This document shows positions 10,970 through 22,703 of a stretch of 64,000 bases of DNA, piece after piece (positions within the stretch are counted from its first letter, which is position 1; every line of letters starts with the position of its first letter). The notes beneath the pieces were generated by a model, which was not told where the DNA came from, did not search any database, and saw only the letters and a list, made by a program, of their open reading frames with translations. This DNA comes from Sarcomyxa edulis (lineage: Eukaryota; Basidiomycota; Agaricomycetes; Agaricales; Mycenaceae), in contig QUOL01000024.1 of NCBI GenBank assembly GCA_009761415.1, positions 186,001 to 250,000 of the forward strand, written 5' to 3'. Made by a program: the position numbers and the translations under genes.

Positions 10970-13687
10970 ATGATCTGGCCCAAGGTACCTTTCCGAGACA
11001 CAGAAATCACCACCTGTGATCCCCAACGCCATGCATACACATCTTATCTTATCCACCGTTATGGTGGACCAAAACCCCATTCCTCCAGCCTTTTCTTTGA
11101 GAAGCTACCCATCGAGTTGATTTTCCAAGTATGTACAGATACGCGTCGTTTGACGTTCTACCCGTTTCTTCAACGTTTCTTACATTTCTTATTCTCTGTC
11201 TTTTTGAGATATTTGGTCTCCTCGGTCCGGATGATCTTCTCAGGCTCGCACGAACAACGAAGCCACTGCGTCGTTTACTGATGTCTCGATCAAACACAAC
11301 ATCAAATTGTGGAGGAAAACCTTTGATGTCTGCCAGGATTTACCTGATCATTTTCCCGGCGTCTCGGAGCCTTCAGTGATGGATTTCCTCCTCGGAGAAG
11401 AATGCCAGGTTCAGTTCTCCTCACTTCTACGGTGTCTGTTCTCAATACTGATGGGATGGCAATGCAGATTTGTGGTTTGCACGATGTATCAACTCATCAC
11501 GTCGCTTGGGCTCTCGAAATTCGCGCGTGTGCAATATGCTTAGACAAGAGGTACGCAATCCGTAATCCGTAACTTCAACCTCTATCGTATTCAGATTCCT
11601 CTGACCCCACGCCTACAACCTTCTCATACATAGCCCGTTCTGCCACCGGGGAACTGAAAAGTTTAAGCACTTACCCCGCGTTGTGTGAAATTGCGCACGT
11701 TACAGCACCAGTAGCATTCTATTCCATTCACCTTGATCAGATTTAGGATGCTAACGCACAGCTTTCTAGTTTACGGACGCACGATATATTTGGAAGCTGA
11801 AATCCAAGATATCGTGGAGCATTTAAGTACTCCGGCTTCACAAGAGGACATGCTTCAATACTTTCTTTCGCACGTGGAAAGTGCAAGAAATCTGGTAGAG
11901 GTAACTAGTACTTCATACACGCTACCATGATCTCGCAGTATGTCACACTCTGATATCTAAATCTGAACCAACAGTCCGGCAAAGAGGTGTATTACAATTA
12001 TCCTTTCTGGTCATCGCGCGTGTATCCAATCCCAGATCAGTAGGCAAATCATCGTTCAAGTTGATTTGCAGATCAAAGTCCCTGACTCTCGCTCTCGCTT
12101 TCAGCGTCAAGAGTAAATTCATAGAGCTAGGATATATCGACGAAGATTGTTGTAATCTGCAATACTGGGAGTCGGAGCTAGATGAACAATTTTTCCCAGC
12201 GAATGGACCTGAAGGTAGGTCGATATATTGATATACTATGTGGGCTAGATCTCTGACTCTGACTGTGACTGCCGTTATGCCGCATGTAAAGCTTGGAGAA
12301 TCCTTCGTCCCATATTAGAACCCAGGCTCATCAAGATTCGGGATGCTCGACTAGAGAAAACCGATCGTCCTTACCGTATCATTCTGATCAAGAAGATCTG
12401 CTCAAAGTACAAAACGACTTTGATAAAAAGACATATGGCGCTGCTTCCCCAATTAGACGAGGTCATTCGATTCCCCACATTCGTACAACTCCTGACCGAT
12501 ATCAGATCGTCTGGCGTACGTCGACCTACCACTGATTTCATCAAAACACTGGAAGAGATGGCTTGTCTACTTACTACCTGGACCGAGGATACTAGGCTAT
12601 CATTGCTCTCTATGATCCCCACGGAGGCGTCCTCGAGTCCTGAACTCGCTGTTTTTCACTGCACCGAATGCGACTCGCATGTATGTCTTGTATCCGTGGA
12701 TTCTGTTATCATCCACCTTGTTTTCATCTGTCATTCCGTCCCTCGTCGGAGATACAGTCGACTATGCCGGTACAATTCAACACACGCGGGTCGGCAGCCA
12801 TTAACACGTTGGTCGAAGCTATGGAACTGGACTCCAAGACGACTACGCCACTGGACCTCGATACACGAGACGCACGTCTCACATGCCTGTGCTGTCCCAT
12901 CGGATCGTTTGGGAAGTGTATCAAGGGAAGGGATGCCATGTCATGGCGTGACTGTGTAAAATCTCTTTCTCTTGACTACTTTCTTAGTACTGACATGGTT
13001 GCCCTTCGTCACTTAGGTCTCACATTATACAAACACACCCTGGTTCGAAACCCATCCCACACCGCAATGGATGGTGCTCTCTGATGACCACGCTGCGGAC
13101 GTCAAACGTCGAGAAGGACCGGATCCTGCTTCCAAGGACAAATCCTGGAGCTGTTCTCACTGTGTCTTCCATCTGGGCAATCTAGAGAACCGCCAAACTG
13201 TCTTGAAGCATCTCTACACCAAGTCAGCACCTTTTCTTCACTCGTCACTCAAAACGTTTCTCGTACTGAATCATGTTTTGCATTACAGACACCATGTAAG
13301 ACGCCCGAAGGAAAATAGAGATTTTTTCTATGATCCATCCCATTACCACAAACGAATTCCGCGTCCCGTTAAACCGTGGATTCATTCACCGACTGTCTAT
13401 CCTTGCGAAATGTGTTCATTGCCTTCTCAGAGATTGTTCAGATTGGATGCGTTGCAGTCTCATCAACTCCATGTGTAAGTGAAGAGTATCATGTACGATC
13501 CTCATACGAGGTTGGCTAATTTGTGGTGGCCAGGCATCCAAGTCCTCAGGCAGATGAAGGTCTACCACCGGTGCATCTCTCTGCAGGTTGGACTAGGAAT
13601 GGTTGCCTCTCGGTGGCTTTGAGTCTCTCTACTAATCCTTTTGATCTTACGCCGTGGCTTGGGCCTCATCGCATCGTAGAGCTATAA
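10970..13687 (+). CDS. F-box protein of the long basidiomycete family, one apparent 1-bp frameshift
   Basis: Near the start is an F-box, FEKLPIELIFQ, continued after an intron as IFGLLGPDDLLRLARTTKPLRRLLMSRS, which should bind Skp1 in an SCF ubiquitin ligase. Downstream exons give the usual long alpha-helical C-terminal half of this family: CQICGLHDVSTHHVAWALEI, CAICLDK, VYGRTIYLEAEIQDIVEHL, and the ending TNPFDLTPWLGPHRIVEL with the stop at 13685-13687. Around 11304-11312 the frame changes from MSRSNTTSN to LWRKTFDVCQDLP without room for an intron; one missing T in a T run would restore it. This is either a sequencing error or a young pseudogene. The region 11550-11770 is hard to splice, probably as one long intron or two short ones. 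Cys-x2-Cys pairs in the middle suggest metal binding. The substrate is unknown. Confidence 0.65.
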
Positions 13688-13853
13688 TCTTACAGATCAG
13701 ATGATTATGAACTATGAATCCCAGCAGCCTCTTGATACTCTGAAGATTTGTCTTATGAGAGAAGACAAAATACACGCATACGATTTTATTATATGGGAAA
13801 CAGATACAGAAACTGAGAAAGAAATTAAGATTATTGTGGATGGATACTCCTAG

Positions 13854-14417
13854 TCAATTATACATGCTATCATCGTTCAGACTCAATTCCGACCGCTTTC
13901 CGGAGCAGGCGAGAGGGACGGAGAAGTCAAGGATGTGATAGATGGGCGAGACTTCTCGAGGGATGGTACGACGTTTCTCGAAGGGTGGGATGAAGGATAC
14001 TTCACGGGAGGCTGAACAATGGTGGCTGACATTCCGTGAGGGAATCTGCGGGGGTGCTTCTGAGACGAGGAATCGACGGGTCGCTGTAGTCCCTGGCGCG
14101 CTGAGCGAACGTTGCCGGGTGGAGAGATTGGATGCGGACGAAGGGTACGTCTCTTGGCTACGAGTGACGGTGTGAGCGACCGCCAGCATCCAAAAATCGA
14201 GATCGTCGAGCGTGAGGTCCTTGATACGAGATGCAGAATGCAAGGCACTGTGGAGAATTCCAGGTGAGTAATATGCAAACCTGACAAGATAGTTCAGGTC
14301 ATACCTAGGATGGGAACACACCGCTGGGCTGATTGCTATAGATTCCGCAGGAGACAGGGCGCCTACAAGGTATACCGTGGAGGTAGAAGACGTTACGGCC
14401 GTCTGAGTTACAGACAT
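13854..14417 (-). CDS. Hypothetical protein, weak support
   Basis: An uninterrupted 187-codon frame begins MSVTQTAVTSSTSTVYLVGA and contains a plausible helical segment (SRIKDLTLDDLDFWMLAVAH) followed by a Ser/Pro/Arg-rich tail. I recognise no domain. A second, overlapping frame of 134 codons on the same strand has similar composition, so codon evidence is ambiguous. It lies tail-to-tail with the F-box gene. Confidence 0.3.
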   Translation of the reverse strand: MSVTQTAVTSSTSTVYLVGALSPAESIAISPAVCSHPRYDLNYLVRFAYYSPGILHSALHSASRIKDLTLDDLDFWMLAVAHTVTRSQETYPSSASNLSTRQRSLSAPGTTATRRFLVSEAPPQIPSRNVSHHCSASREVSFIPPFEKRRTIPREVSPIYHILDFSVPLACSGKRSELSLNDDSMYN

Positions 14418-15148
14418 TTATTATGAGGAGTGGTTTTATCTAGCGCAGGAGGCGATTGCTTTGAATATTATCCAGGTATACGGTCGAAGAGGGGAAACGA
14501 GCGGTGGGTAGGTCGACGTTATGTACAATTGACCATGTCAGCCACTGTGCACTAGTGCAGGCTGGACTGCGAGTCACCGTCACATCAGCCAGTTCCTAAT
14601 ATTCTACCTTTGACATGGAGATAGATGTACTGCCTAAACCCGCGGAGGGGTCTGATTTTGGAGGCTGGCAGTGCGTCAACAACAAAGTAAGCAGTACCAG
14701 GGAGCGATTGGGTCCTGCCAGTGTAAGATTGGTAAAGAAGCCGATTTCACTATCGACCTTCCGCAAGACTGGGTACTACGAGTTCAAAGGTCCATTGCTT
14801 TAGTTGCGGACTTGCTTTGTAGAGGATGAACCAGACGGTCAGAGTCAGTGGCAGTGTGGCACAGAAAATTAGAATCGACATACTTGCTCGAAAATGACTC
14901 ACCGCCGGCCGATTTCCTGGAGGCCCCCGGATGCTCTCTCGACCAGATCTTGTAGAAATTCTAGCAAACGTGCACCGGACAACCTATAATTTGCTCTCAT
15001 ATTACCTGCATATGACTAGTATGTTAGGAAAACCCTGAATCTTGCTGTAAAATCCGAACAATTCTATAGGGGAGCTTCCGGGGGATTCGAATTTGAAAAG
15101 CGTACGATCAGGTTCGGATTTTCCCGTCCGATTTTTTTTGCCTTTAGG
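14418..15148. other. Upstream region of the SHMT gene
   Basis: No gene is supported. A 62-codon plus-strand frame at 14615-14803 has no recognisable motif. The last 100 bp contain a pyrimidine-rich run (attttttttgcc) before the SHMT start, consistent with a fungal core promoter. Confidence 0.4.
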
Positions 15149-17004
15149 ATGTTTCGACTGCTGTCGAAATCAACCCTCACTCGAACCCCCATCATCCTAA
15201 CTCCTTCCGCTCCCAAAAACTCACCCATATTAAGGAGAATGGCAACATCTACGACCCCCGAATTTGTAAGTACCCGCGGCTTCCACGAGGAAAGTTGACT
15301 GACACCAATATTGTCGACCTGTTGTAGAACAAAGTGCTTTACGCACCTCTTGCAGAGATCGACCCCGAGGTCCAGAACATCATCGACAAGGAGACATGGC
15401 GGCAGTTCACTGGTCTTGAGCTCATTGCATCCGAGGTGTGTACACTACGATCGGTCGCTATCGGTTGGTTATTTATTGACTGCCCGCAGAATCTTACCAG
15501 TCGTGCGACTATGGAAGCCAACGGTTCGATCTTGACCAACAAATACTCCGAGGGTCTCCCCAATGCTCGGTATTATGGTGGTAACGAGTACATTGATGAA
15601 TTGGAGATCCTTTGCCGTAAACGTGCTTTGGAGGCCTTCCATCTCGACCCCGCAAAGTGGGGTGTCAACGTGCAGCCTTACTCTGGCAGTGTGAGCTCTC
15701 AGTCCACAATCACCCAAATTAAAACACGCTAATCCCTATATATAGACCGCGAAGTAAGTCGTTCGGGTCAACGCCACGAATGAAACTAACAACCCCTGTA
15801 GCTTCGCAGCCCTTACTGCCCTCATCCAACCACAGGACCGTCTCATGGGACTTGGTCTTCCAGACGGTGGTCATTTGACCCACGGTTACTACACCGCCAA
15901 AAAGAAAATGACCGCATCCTCCATCTATTTCCAATCCTTACCCTACGCACTCGACCCATCTACCAACCTCATTGACTACACCGCCCTCGCCAACCAGGCT
16001 AAAATCTTCAAGCCTCGTCTCATTATCTGTGGTGCTTCAGCTTATCCCCGTGATTGGGACTACTCCTTGTTGAAGAAGACAGCAGAGAAGGAGGGTGCAT
16101 GGCTCATGGCTGATATTGCCCACACCAGTGGCCTCATCGCCGCTCAGGAGTTGAACAGCCCGTTCGACTACTGTGACGTCGTCACCACAACCACTCACAA
16201 AACCCTCCGTGGTCCCCGTGCTGGTCTCATCTTCTTCAGAAAGGATCTCGAGAACGCCAAAGACCTCGAGAAACGCGTCAACGATGCGGTTTTCCCTGCG
16301 TGTCAAGGTGGTCCCCACAACAATGTACGTCACAGAGTCATCTTTTTGTAGGTCTTTGTTGCTGAACTTTTTTCCATAGACCATTGCCGGTATCGCCACC
16401 GCCCTGCTCCAGGTTGCCCAGCCTTCGTTCCGTCTCTACGCCAAACAGGTCATCTCGAATGCTCGCACACTCGCTGAATCCCTCATCTCTCACGGCTACA
16501 AGCTACAAACCGGTGGAACCGACAACCATCTCGTCCTTTGGGATCTGAGACCTATCGGCTTGACTGGTAGCAAAGTCGAGAAGGTTTGCGATTTGATGGG
16601 TATCACTATCAACAGTGCGTTTTCTCTTCTTTTCATGATGATCATTCTCGTGCTTATCTCTCCACCTAGAAAACGCTGTTTCCGGCGACGCCTCGGCCCA
16701 AGTCCCAGGTGGTATCCGTCTCGGTACATCCGCACTCACCTCCCGAAACATGACTGAAGCCCAAATGCAAATTGTCGCCGACTTCCTCCACCGCGCCGTC
16801 CAACTCTCCCTGCTTTTGCAGAAGGAAGCTGGAACGAAGATGTTGAAGGATTTCGTCCGCGTGGCCACAGTACAGGAGGCAGGGAAAGAAGGGTTCGTGA
16901 AGGTACAACAATTGAAGGCTGAGGTCACAGCGTTCGCTACACAGTGGCCATTGCCCGGTGCAGATGTGACAAACCTAAAGAAGCCTGCTGGGATCGAGGC
17001 TTAG
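15149..17004 (+). CDS. Serine hydroxymethyltransferase
   Basis: This PLP enzyme interconverts serine plus tetrahydrofolate with glycine plus 5,10-methylene-tetrahydrofolate. Exons 15149-15265, 15328-15435, 15490-15690, 15746-15753, 15802-16324, 16380-16614 and 16670-17004 sum to 1527 nt, exactly 508 aa plus a stop. Motifs: [29 protein letters not shown], the PLP-lysine segment [14 protein letters not shown], and [13 protein letters not shown] near the end. The fourth exon is only 8 nt (accgcgaa). The first ATG gives a basic, Ser/Thr-rich leader ([20 protein letters not shown]) that resembles a mitochondrial presequence. A second in-frame ATG at 15239 (MATSTTPEF) would give a cytosolic form. 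One gene may thus supply both compartments through alternative starts. Fungi usually have separate mitochondrial and cytosolic genes, so compartment assignment is open. Confidence 0.95.
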
Positions 17005-17373
17005 ATGCCTGTTGAGGACGGGTTCAAATATTGGATAGAGAGGAGGGAGGATTTTGAAGATTCAACGATCACGCACATCTAGTCGGACAATTCAACATAG
17101 TCCGAGCAGTATGTATTATATTGTATGCATATTCCATCATTTACAACTGACGTGTCTTCGCGTCTGGCATTCCAAAGCGACGACCTAGATAGCCTTACAG
17201 TACTTGGCAATCATAGTATTCTCTAGAGTCTACTCAGGATTCTCCTGGCTCTGAATTAAGATTAAGTTCGAGCAATGTACATAATCGACAACGTCGTGAT
17301 ATGAGAGCGGACTAATTTCGTCAATCGCAGGAGATCGCAGGCGTCAATTTTCTTTCAGAGGGACCAGCACCAA
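17005..17373. other. Intergenic, SHMT to Hsp70-like gene
   Basis: 369 bp in tandem orientation. It should hold the SHMT 3' end and the Hsp70-like promoter. I see no heat-shock-element triplet (nGAAnnTTCn) that I would trust. Confidence 0.4.
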
Positions 17374-19609
17374 ATGTCTAACCTTTCAGTCAGATCGACA
17401 GTAATCGGAATCGCTTTGGGCACTACATGTTGGTAAGTCACCTCGACTCCTCTGACTCAGTATAGCAATCACATATCTTATCTTATCTTTCAAGCTCTGT
17501 AGGCTACTGGCGGAATGGTCACGTTGAGATAATCGAGAATGAACTCGGCCACCGAACAACACCCGCATATGTTTCGTTCTCGGATCGTGGTCGTACCCTC
17601 GGTGAAGCTGCAAAGGTTCAAGCAGCATTAAACCCTAAGAATACGTGAGTGACGCACCTATTTCACAGAATCAAGTGGAAGATTAAATAATTCATAAATT
17701 CCAGAATTTATAACGCAAAGCGCCTCATTGGTCGACGTTTCGATGACCAGGAAATACAGGCAGATCTGAAACGTTTTCCTTTCAAGACCTCTAACAATGG
17801 TGGGAGGATAATGATCCATGTCGATTATCTTGGTGAAGAGAGGCTGTTTGTGAGCGATTCGATGTTATGCGGTTCGTATCAGGGGCGCTAATATCTGTTA
17901 TAGTCGCCAGAGGAGATCTTAGCCATGCTTCTGGTCCATATGAAAGAAATCGCACAAGCTCATCTAGGAGCTCCCGTGAAGGATGCTGTCGTCACTGTTC
18001 CCGCCTGTTTCAATTACCTCCAACGTCAAGGTATTCTGGACGCAGGACTGATTTCCGGGTTGCACATCGTGCGCCTCATCGACGAACCCAATGCTGCTGT
18101 CACTTCGTATTGTCTCAACAATATCATTCAACATGTTGTAAGCAATCAAACTATACTCGTCTTCAATCTTGGAGGTGGAACCTTCGACGTTTCACTCATG
18201 CAAATCGAGGACGGTGTTTGCGATGTGAAAGCTTCAGCCGGGGACCCGCATCTAGGTGGGGAAGATCTTGACAGCCGTCTTATGAATCATTTTGCTGTAG
18301 AATTCAGGTGGAGATATGGAAAGGGTGAATCCCCCGCATCTAATTTGGTTCGGGTGTATTGATGGTGATTTATCAGATTTGTTTTCCGATCCTCGAGCAC
18401 TTCAGCGTCTACGCAGCGCGTGCCAACGAGCCAAACACGACCTCTCAGTCGCTAGTATGGCCAATATCGATATCGAATCCTTGTGCGATGGTATTGATTT
18501 TTCTGCGACCCTTTCACGCGCTCGTCTAGAGGAACTATACCAGGACGCCTTCTTGAAAATCTTTGACTTGGTTGAAACGGTCCTTACAGATTCAAAGACA
18601 AAAAAGGAGGATGTTTACGACTTTGTCCTGGCTGGTGGTTCAACTAGGATCCCTCGTATTGCAGAGTTATTGGCTGTTTTCTTCAATGGCAAAAAAGCAC
18701 AAAGACGCATTAACCCCGACGAAGCTGGAGTCTACGGTGCTTCCATTCATGCCGCTTTTCTAACGGGATCGAAGGATGAGATATTTCAATCTCATATTCT
18801 TTTGCCTATCTATCCTTTCCCTATCGGGTACGCATTATGATACTCCCTTTGAGAAGAAACTCAAAAACCTCTTTGGACAGACTCGAAACGTCTGGTGGCG
18901 TCATGACTACACTGATAGAGCGGAACACCACATACCCGACGAGAAAATCAGATAGTTACGCCCTGTCGCAAATACCATCCAGTCCAGGCTCCCCTCTTAT
19001 TCTTAAAATATACGAAGGTCGCAGCACACAGGTCAAAGACAATATTCTTGTTGGGAAACTGGACCTGTCTCGCCTTCAACCTCCTCCAGCACAGATTCAG
19101 ATATCCATCGAAATTGATCAAAGCGGAGTCATCGAGGTATACGCCTTTGATCTTGCAGGTGATCCAAGGCGTAGACGAGAGCTCGCTGCCGTTTGCGATT
19201 TTGGCAGGCTGTCAACTCAGGATCTACAGCGCATGCTCAAACAGGCGGAAAAGCTGAAAGGTCAATGCAGAAGTTCCTTGTAGAATGAAGCCGCTAAATG
19301 TTGCTTTTATATCGCTTAGCTCACGACAAGATCACCGCCGCCCGGATTGTAGCAAAGACAGACCTCGAGACATTCGTCTACAATCTTCGGGATACAATAT
19401 CCGAGAAGCTTAGCCCGAGGCTCAGCTTGATAGACAGAATGGACCTCCAGAAGGCGATTGAAAATGTTGAGTCTTGGCTTGATGTTTCGCAAGAGGCTTC
19501 AATCGAAGAGTACGAAGCTCAGCGGGAGGATCTCGATTTTGTATGCGAGGCTATTGCACAGCGCTTGAGTGATGCAAGTGCTGCTCTCCGGAGGATTCGC
19601 GACCTGTAA
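17374..19609 (+). CDS. Hsp70-like protein with altered ATPase residues
   Basis: Roughly 625 aa, seven exons. Landmarks in order: IGIALGTTC (phosphate 1), [10 protein letters not shown] with the Lys of the catalytic site, LIDEPNAAV (connect 1), [13 protein letters not shown] (phosphate 2), [27 protein letters not shown] (adenosine), then the beta domain ([35 protein letters not shown]) and a helical lid ending AALRRIRDL. Relative to canonical Hsp70, the Asp in GIDLGTT is Ala and the Asp in FDLGGGTFD is Asn; both normally help hold Mg-ATP. The Glu of NEP and the Asp of TFD remain. No EEVD tail and no signal peptide are present, so it is a lineage-specific cytosolic-type paralogue. It may bind nucleotide without normal hydrolysis, or have a regulatory role. 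Frames are continuous after splicing, arguing against a pseudogene. Confidence 0.88.
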
Positions 19610-20144
19610 TTCAAGGTGTAATTGACGATAAGGACAACTTACTTCTTGAAACTTGCTAGGATTACTCATGTTGTTGTACTACATATATACAAAGTTGTAA
19701 GAATACGAATCTTGAATCAGACACATTCGGAGTGGACTGCTTCACGTGTCGACGCGATTGAGATCACGCGTACGGGAGAACGCCTCCGGACAGCGCTTTC
19801 AATCTAGAAACAAGTTGATAGTTGGTTGATACTAATAGTGTCGGTCTTGTGGGCGTCTATGGGCGTCTTTAGCCTCGAGAAATAATACCGCCAAATTCAT
19901 TATGTCACATCACGCATCAGTCACAGTGACACAGCCTTGATCAGCTCCGGGCTTGTCCCGGCGATCGTGGTGACCTCCATATGACGGTTGCCTCGAAGGC
20001 TCCAATCCCAGCAATGCGAGACATCTATCATAAATCAGGAGTTTCTCAGGATTCCGATATATAAGCTGTCTCTTCTTACTCTCAACTTTCACCATCCTTT
20101 CAGTTTTTATCCGAATCAAGTCAACTAACTGCATTTGACACGCC
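19610..20144. other. Intergenic region
   Basis: No gene is supported. A short direct repeat (gggcgtctatgggcgtctt) lies near 19850-19870. The right end is the presumptive promoter of the DUF4336 gene. Confidence 0.4.
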
Positions 20145-21426
20145 ATGGCATCAGAAACCGTTATTCGTGAAGTGAGTCTTGTTCGGCGCAATGCTTGTTG
20201 AAAGCTTCTAAAGGTCTATAGGTTGTCAAAGATGTCTGGACTTTTTCGCGGTTCGCACTCTCCTATGTTATATGTTTTTCACGAATTCATCGCCATCGTC
20301 ATGCAGCCCGTTTTCGCGCTACGGATTGTTCCCAGTTGGAGGTCGATCGACAGCCATCAAGATGAAGAATGGTGGCGTTTGGGTGCTAGCATCCACTCCT
20401 TTGACTGAAGAGACGAAGTCCACGTTGGACAGCTTAGGTCCGGTTCAGTGAGTTCTAATCTGCTACCCTTTATTCTGCGGTCTTGACATCAGAGTCGAAT
20501 TTTGTCAGATACATCATCGGAGCGGACGCTGTCCATCACCTCTTCCTCAGTAAGTCACCTGGAGGTCATGATGAAGCATCTTATTGATACCTTCCCAGGC
20601 GAGTTCAAGAGGGCTTATCCAACGGCGAAGGTGATAGCACCCGAGGACGCGATGAAGAGACACGAGGACAAAGATCTCAAATTCGACGGCAGTAAGTCAA
20701 AATTGTCCTGCTCAATCGCACCAGTGCAATCGCTCAGTGCATCTTCATGCAGTCTGGGGCGTAGACTCTCCAGATACTAAATATGGATTCGAAGACGACG
20801 TGAGTGCTGTTGATACCATTTTTACTCACGAAAACTTGACGCGTTTTCATATTAGATCAAAGCCTGGTAAGCTGTCTTGTATCTTCGCTTCTCTCGAAAT
20901 CAATCAAACGCTCCCGCTGCCAGTTATTTCTCTGGATTCCAGAACAAGGATGTAGCATTCCTCCACACGCAGTCAAAGACCATGATCGAAGCGGACTTGT
21001 TATTCAATCTTCCTTGTAACGAACAAGTCAGTCAAATCTGTCTGTTCAATTATCTTATCGAGTCGACCGCTCACACTGACTATTCCAGTACTCCAAATCG
21101 AAATCATCAGGGAGCATTCCCTTGCTCGGCAAGTTCGGCCCTCATTCATGGTTGCATTCGAAGTTCGCCTCTAGCCTTGGTCTCGATAAAGTGTGAGTAC
21201 AACCTCAACATCTCAGACGAGACTTCTCTCAAACGTACTTGCAGTGCCATGACCAGAGACGCCAAGATCGTGGCAGGGTGGGACTTTGACAGGATCATTC
21301 CATGTCATGGGGTACGTTATCTTCCCTCCTTTCCGAGTCATCTGGCTGACCATATGCGCATAGGATGTTATCGAAACGGGCGGAAAATCAGCCTGGATGG
21401 ATGCGTACAAGGACTTCCTTGCTTAA
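20145..21426 (+). CDS. DUF4336 family protein (metallo-beta-lactamase-like fold)
   Basis: The spliced product begins MASETVIREVVKDVWTFSRP and has the family landmarks FPVGGRSTAIKMKNGGVWV, LASTPLTEETK, YIIGADAVHHLFL, YPTAKVIAPEDAMKRH and IIPCHGDVIETGGKSAWM, ending AYKDFLA. DUF4336 proteins resemble metallo-hydrolases; the paired His and the later CHGD could be metal ligands, but no reaction is established. Exons are short and joined by 45-60 bp introns. The last exon and its 3' flank are homologous to segments at about 22318-22400 and 23920-24020, so this gene supplied the tail that was duplicated into the zinc-finger array next door. Confidence 0.78.
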
Positions 21427-21828
21427 AACGGTGTCACTGTTTTCGGTCTCTTCATATTAGAACTCTCGCTGTATATAGCGCCCTTATGTTCTCTCCTTTG
21501 GTTATTTATGACTAAATTTGCTTTCACCGCTCCAAAACTTCCGACCATCCCAAACGTGTCGAATTACTAACTTGAATAACAGGTTTCAACGTTACAAGTC
21601 TTCTAGTGAGTACCCCTATTTCATGGATTCACATCAGAAACTAAAAACATGCCGTTCCAGAGCTTCGTCAACGTCATGAGTACTTCGTTTCGACCTGGTG
21701 ACCCAAACGAAGTACACGATGCACCTGACAGAACTTAGCCTCTGACTCTCCAGGATCACCTCGGAAGCACTTAAAGGACTCTACGCATTCCGGATTACCT
21801 TATCGCTCTTCGATACCAGTCACACAAG
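21427..21828 (+). repeat. Duplicated 3' flank and promoter block, copy 1
   Basis: This stretch between the DUF4336 stop and the first zinc-finger start is homologous in order to 22353-22703 and 23964-24371. Shared landmarks are atgttctctcc after the stop, a ttcacatcagaaact-like block, and a gacc(c)-aa(c)gaagtacac(g/a)-like block before the ATG. It is one unit of a tandem segmental duplication and presumably the promoter of the truncated zinc-finger gene. Confidence 0.65.
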
Positions 21829-22203
21829 ATGCTCGACCCGTATTGCAACCAATGCCACAAGTCATTCCAAACTGTCAATGGGTACAGTCGAGTTCGTCCT
21901 GCTTTGTGCTGCCTTGAATTTCACCAAGCTAGCAAGCTGATCTATACTCTCCATTTATTTGGTATAGCACGTGAGGGACAAGCACCAAAAGTATGTTTGT
22001 CGTACCTGTCCTCAAAATCGCAGGTTTCTTTCGGAGGAAGCCTTAGAGGCGCACTACCAAAGATCCTCTGATCATCCCAAATGCCCTCGATGCGGGGAGG
22101 CATTCCCAAGCAATGGAGCACGCTATTGGGTATGCCTTTCCTTCCGACTTCTCATGAATCGTCACACTGATTTCAACAGCATGCCCGATACATTTGTAGC
22201 TGA
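21829..22203 (+). pseudogene. Truncated C2H2 zinc-finger gene, first unit of the array
   Basis: Starts MLDPYCNQCHKSFQTVNGYSR, then an intron, then a complete module HVRDKHQKYVCRTCPQNRRF followed by ALEAHYQRSSDHPKCPRCGEAF. The next exon begins with the expected His (HARYICS) but meets a stop at 22201-22203. The sequence after it keeps faint similarity to the tail exon of the middle unit (ccgaaaagtcaattttcatgg at about 22314-22334). Compared with the second and third units it has lost at least two modules and the acidic tail. It could still make a peptide of about 75 aa, so calling it a pseudogene is an inference. Confidence 0.6.
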
Positions 22204-22703
22204 TTGTGCTACGCATCTCTCTCCCTGTCAAATGTAAAAGAATGTACGATTAGGTGAGTGACCGGTCGCTCTGTATCGTTCTCTCTGTCCCCTCTGACAT
22301 TTCCTTCATACAGCCGAAAAGTCAATTTTCATGGACGTCCACGGGGAGTCATAGAACAGTTGCTACTTGAGCACTCTCGTGTTCTCTCCTGGTTTCAAAA
22401 CACATATATGTAATCTTGTTCCCGTCATTTCTCCTACTTGTTTGATAATCATGCGTGTGCTGCCAACTTCGATTCAGGCTCACCGTTCTGTTTATTTTAG
22501 TGAGCCTTACTTCATCGAGAATTCACACGAGAAACTGAGAGTTGAACAATATGAACCTCGTTTCAAGGCCTAGTGACCCTGAAATGAAGTACACGAGGCC
22601 GTCGATGCATCTCAAATAACCCAGACTCGCCCACAAGGATTACGCGTTCCTTTCCAAAATCCCTCGCGGTTTCCCTATCGCGTTGCAATCCGATTCGCAC
22701 ACC
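22204..22703 (+). repeat. Remnant DUF4336 tail exon and promoter block, copy 2
   Basis: About 22314-22390 aligns with the last DUF4336 exon and its 3' flank (gaaaa-tca ... atgga-gt-ca-gggga-t, then ctc-cgtgttctctcc) but no longer encodes the tail in frame. About 22495-22610 aligns with the block before the other two zinc-finger starts (gagaattcacacgagaaact; ctcgtttcaaggcc; gaagtacacgaggc). Confidence 0.55.
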
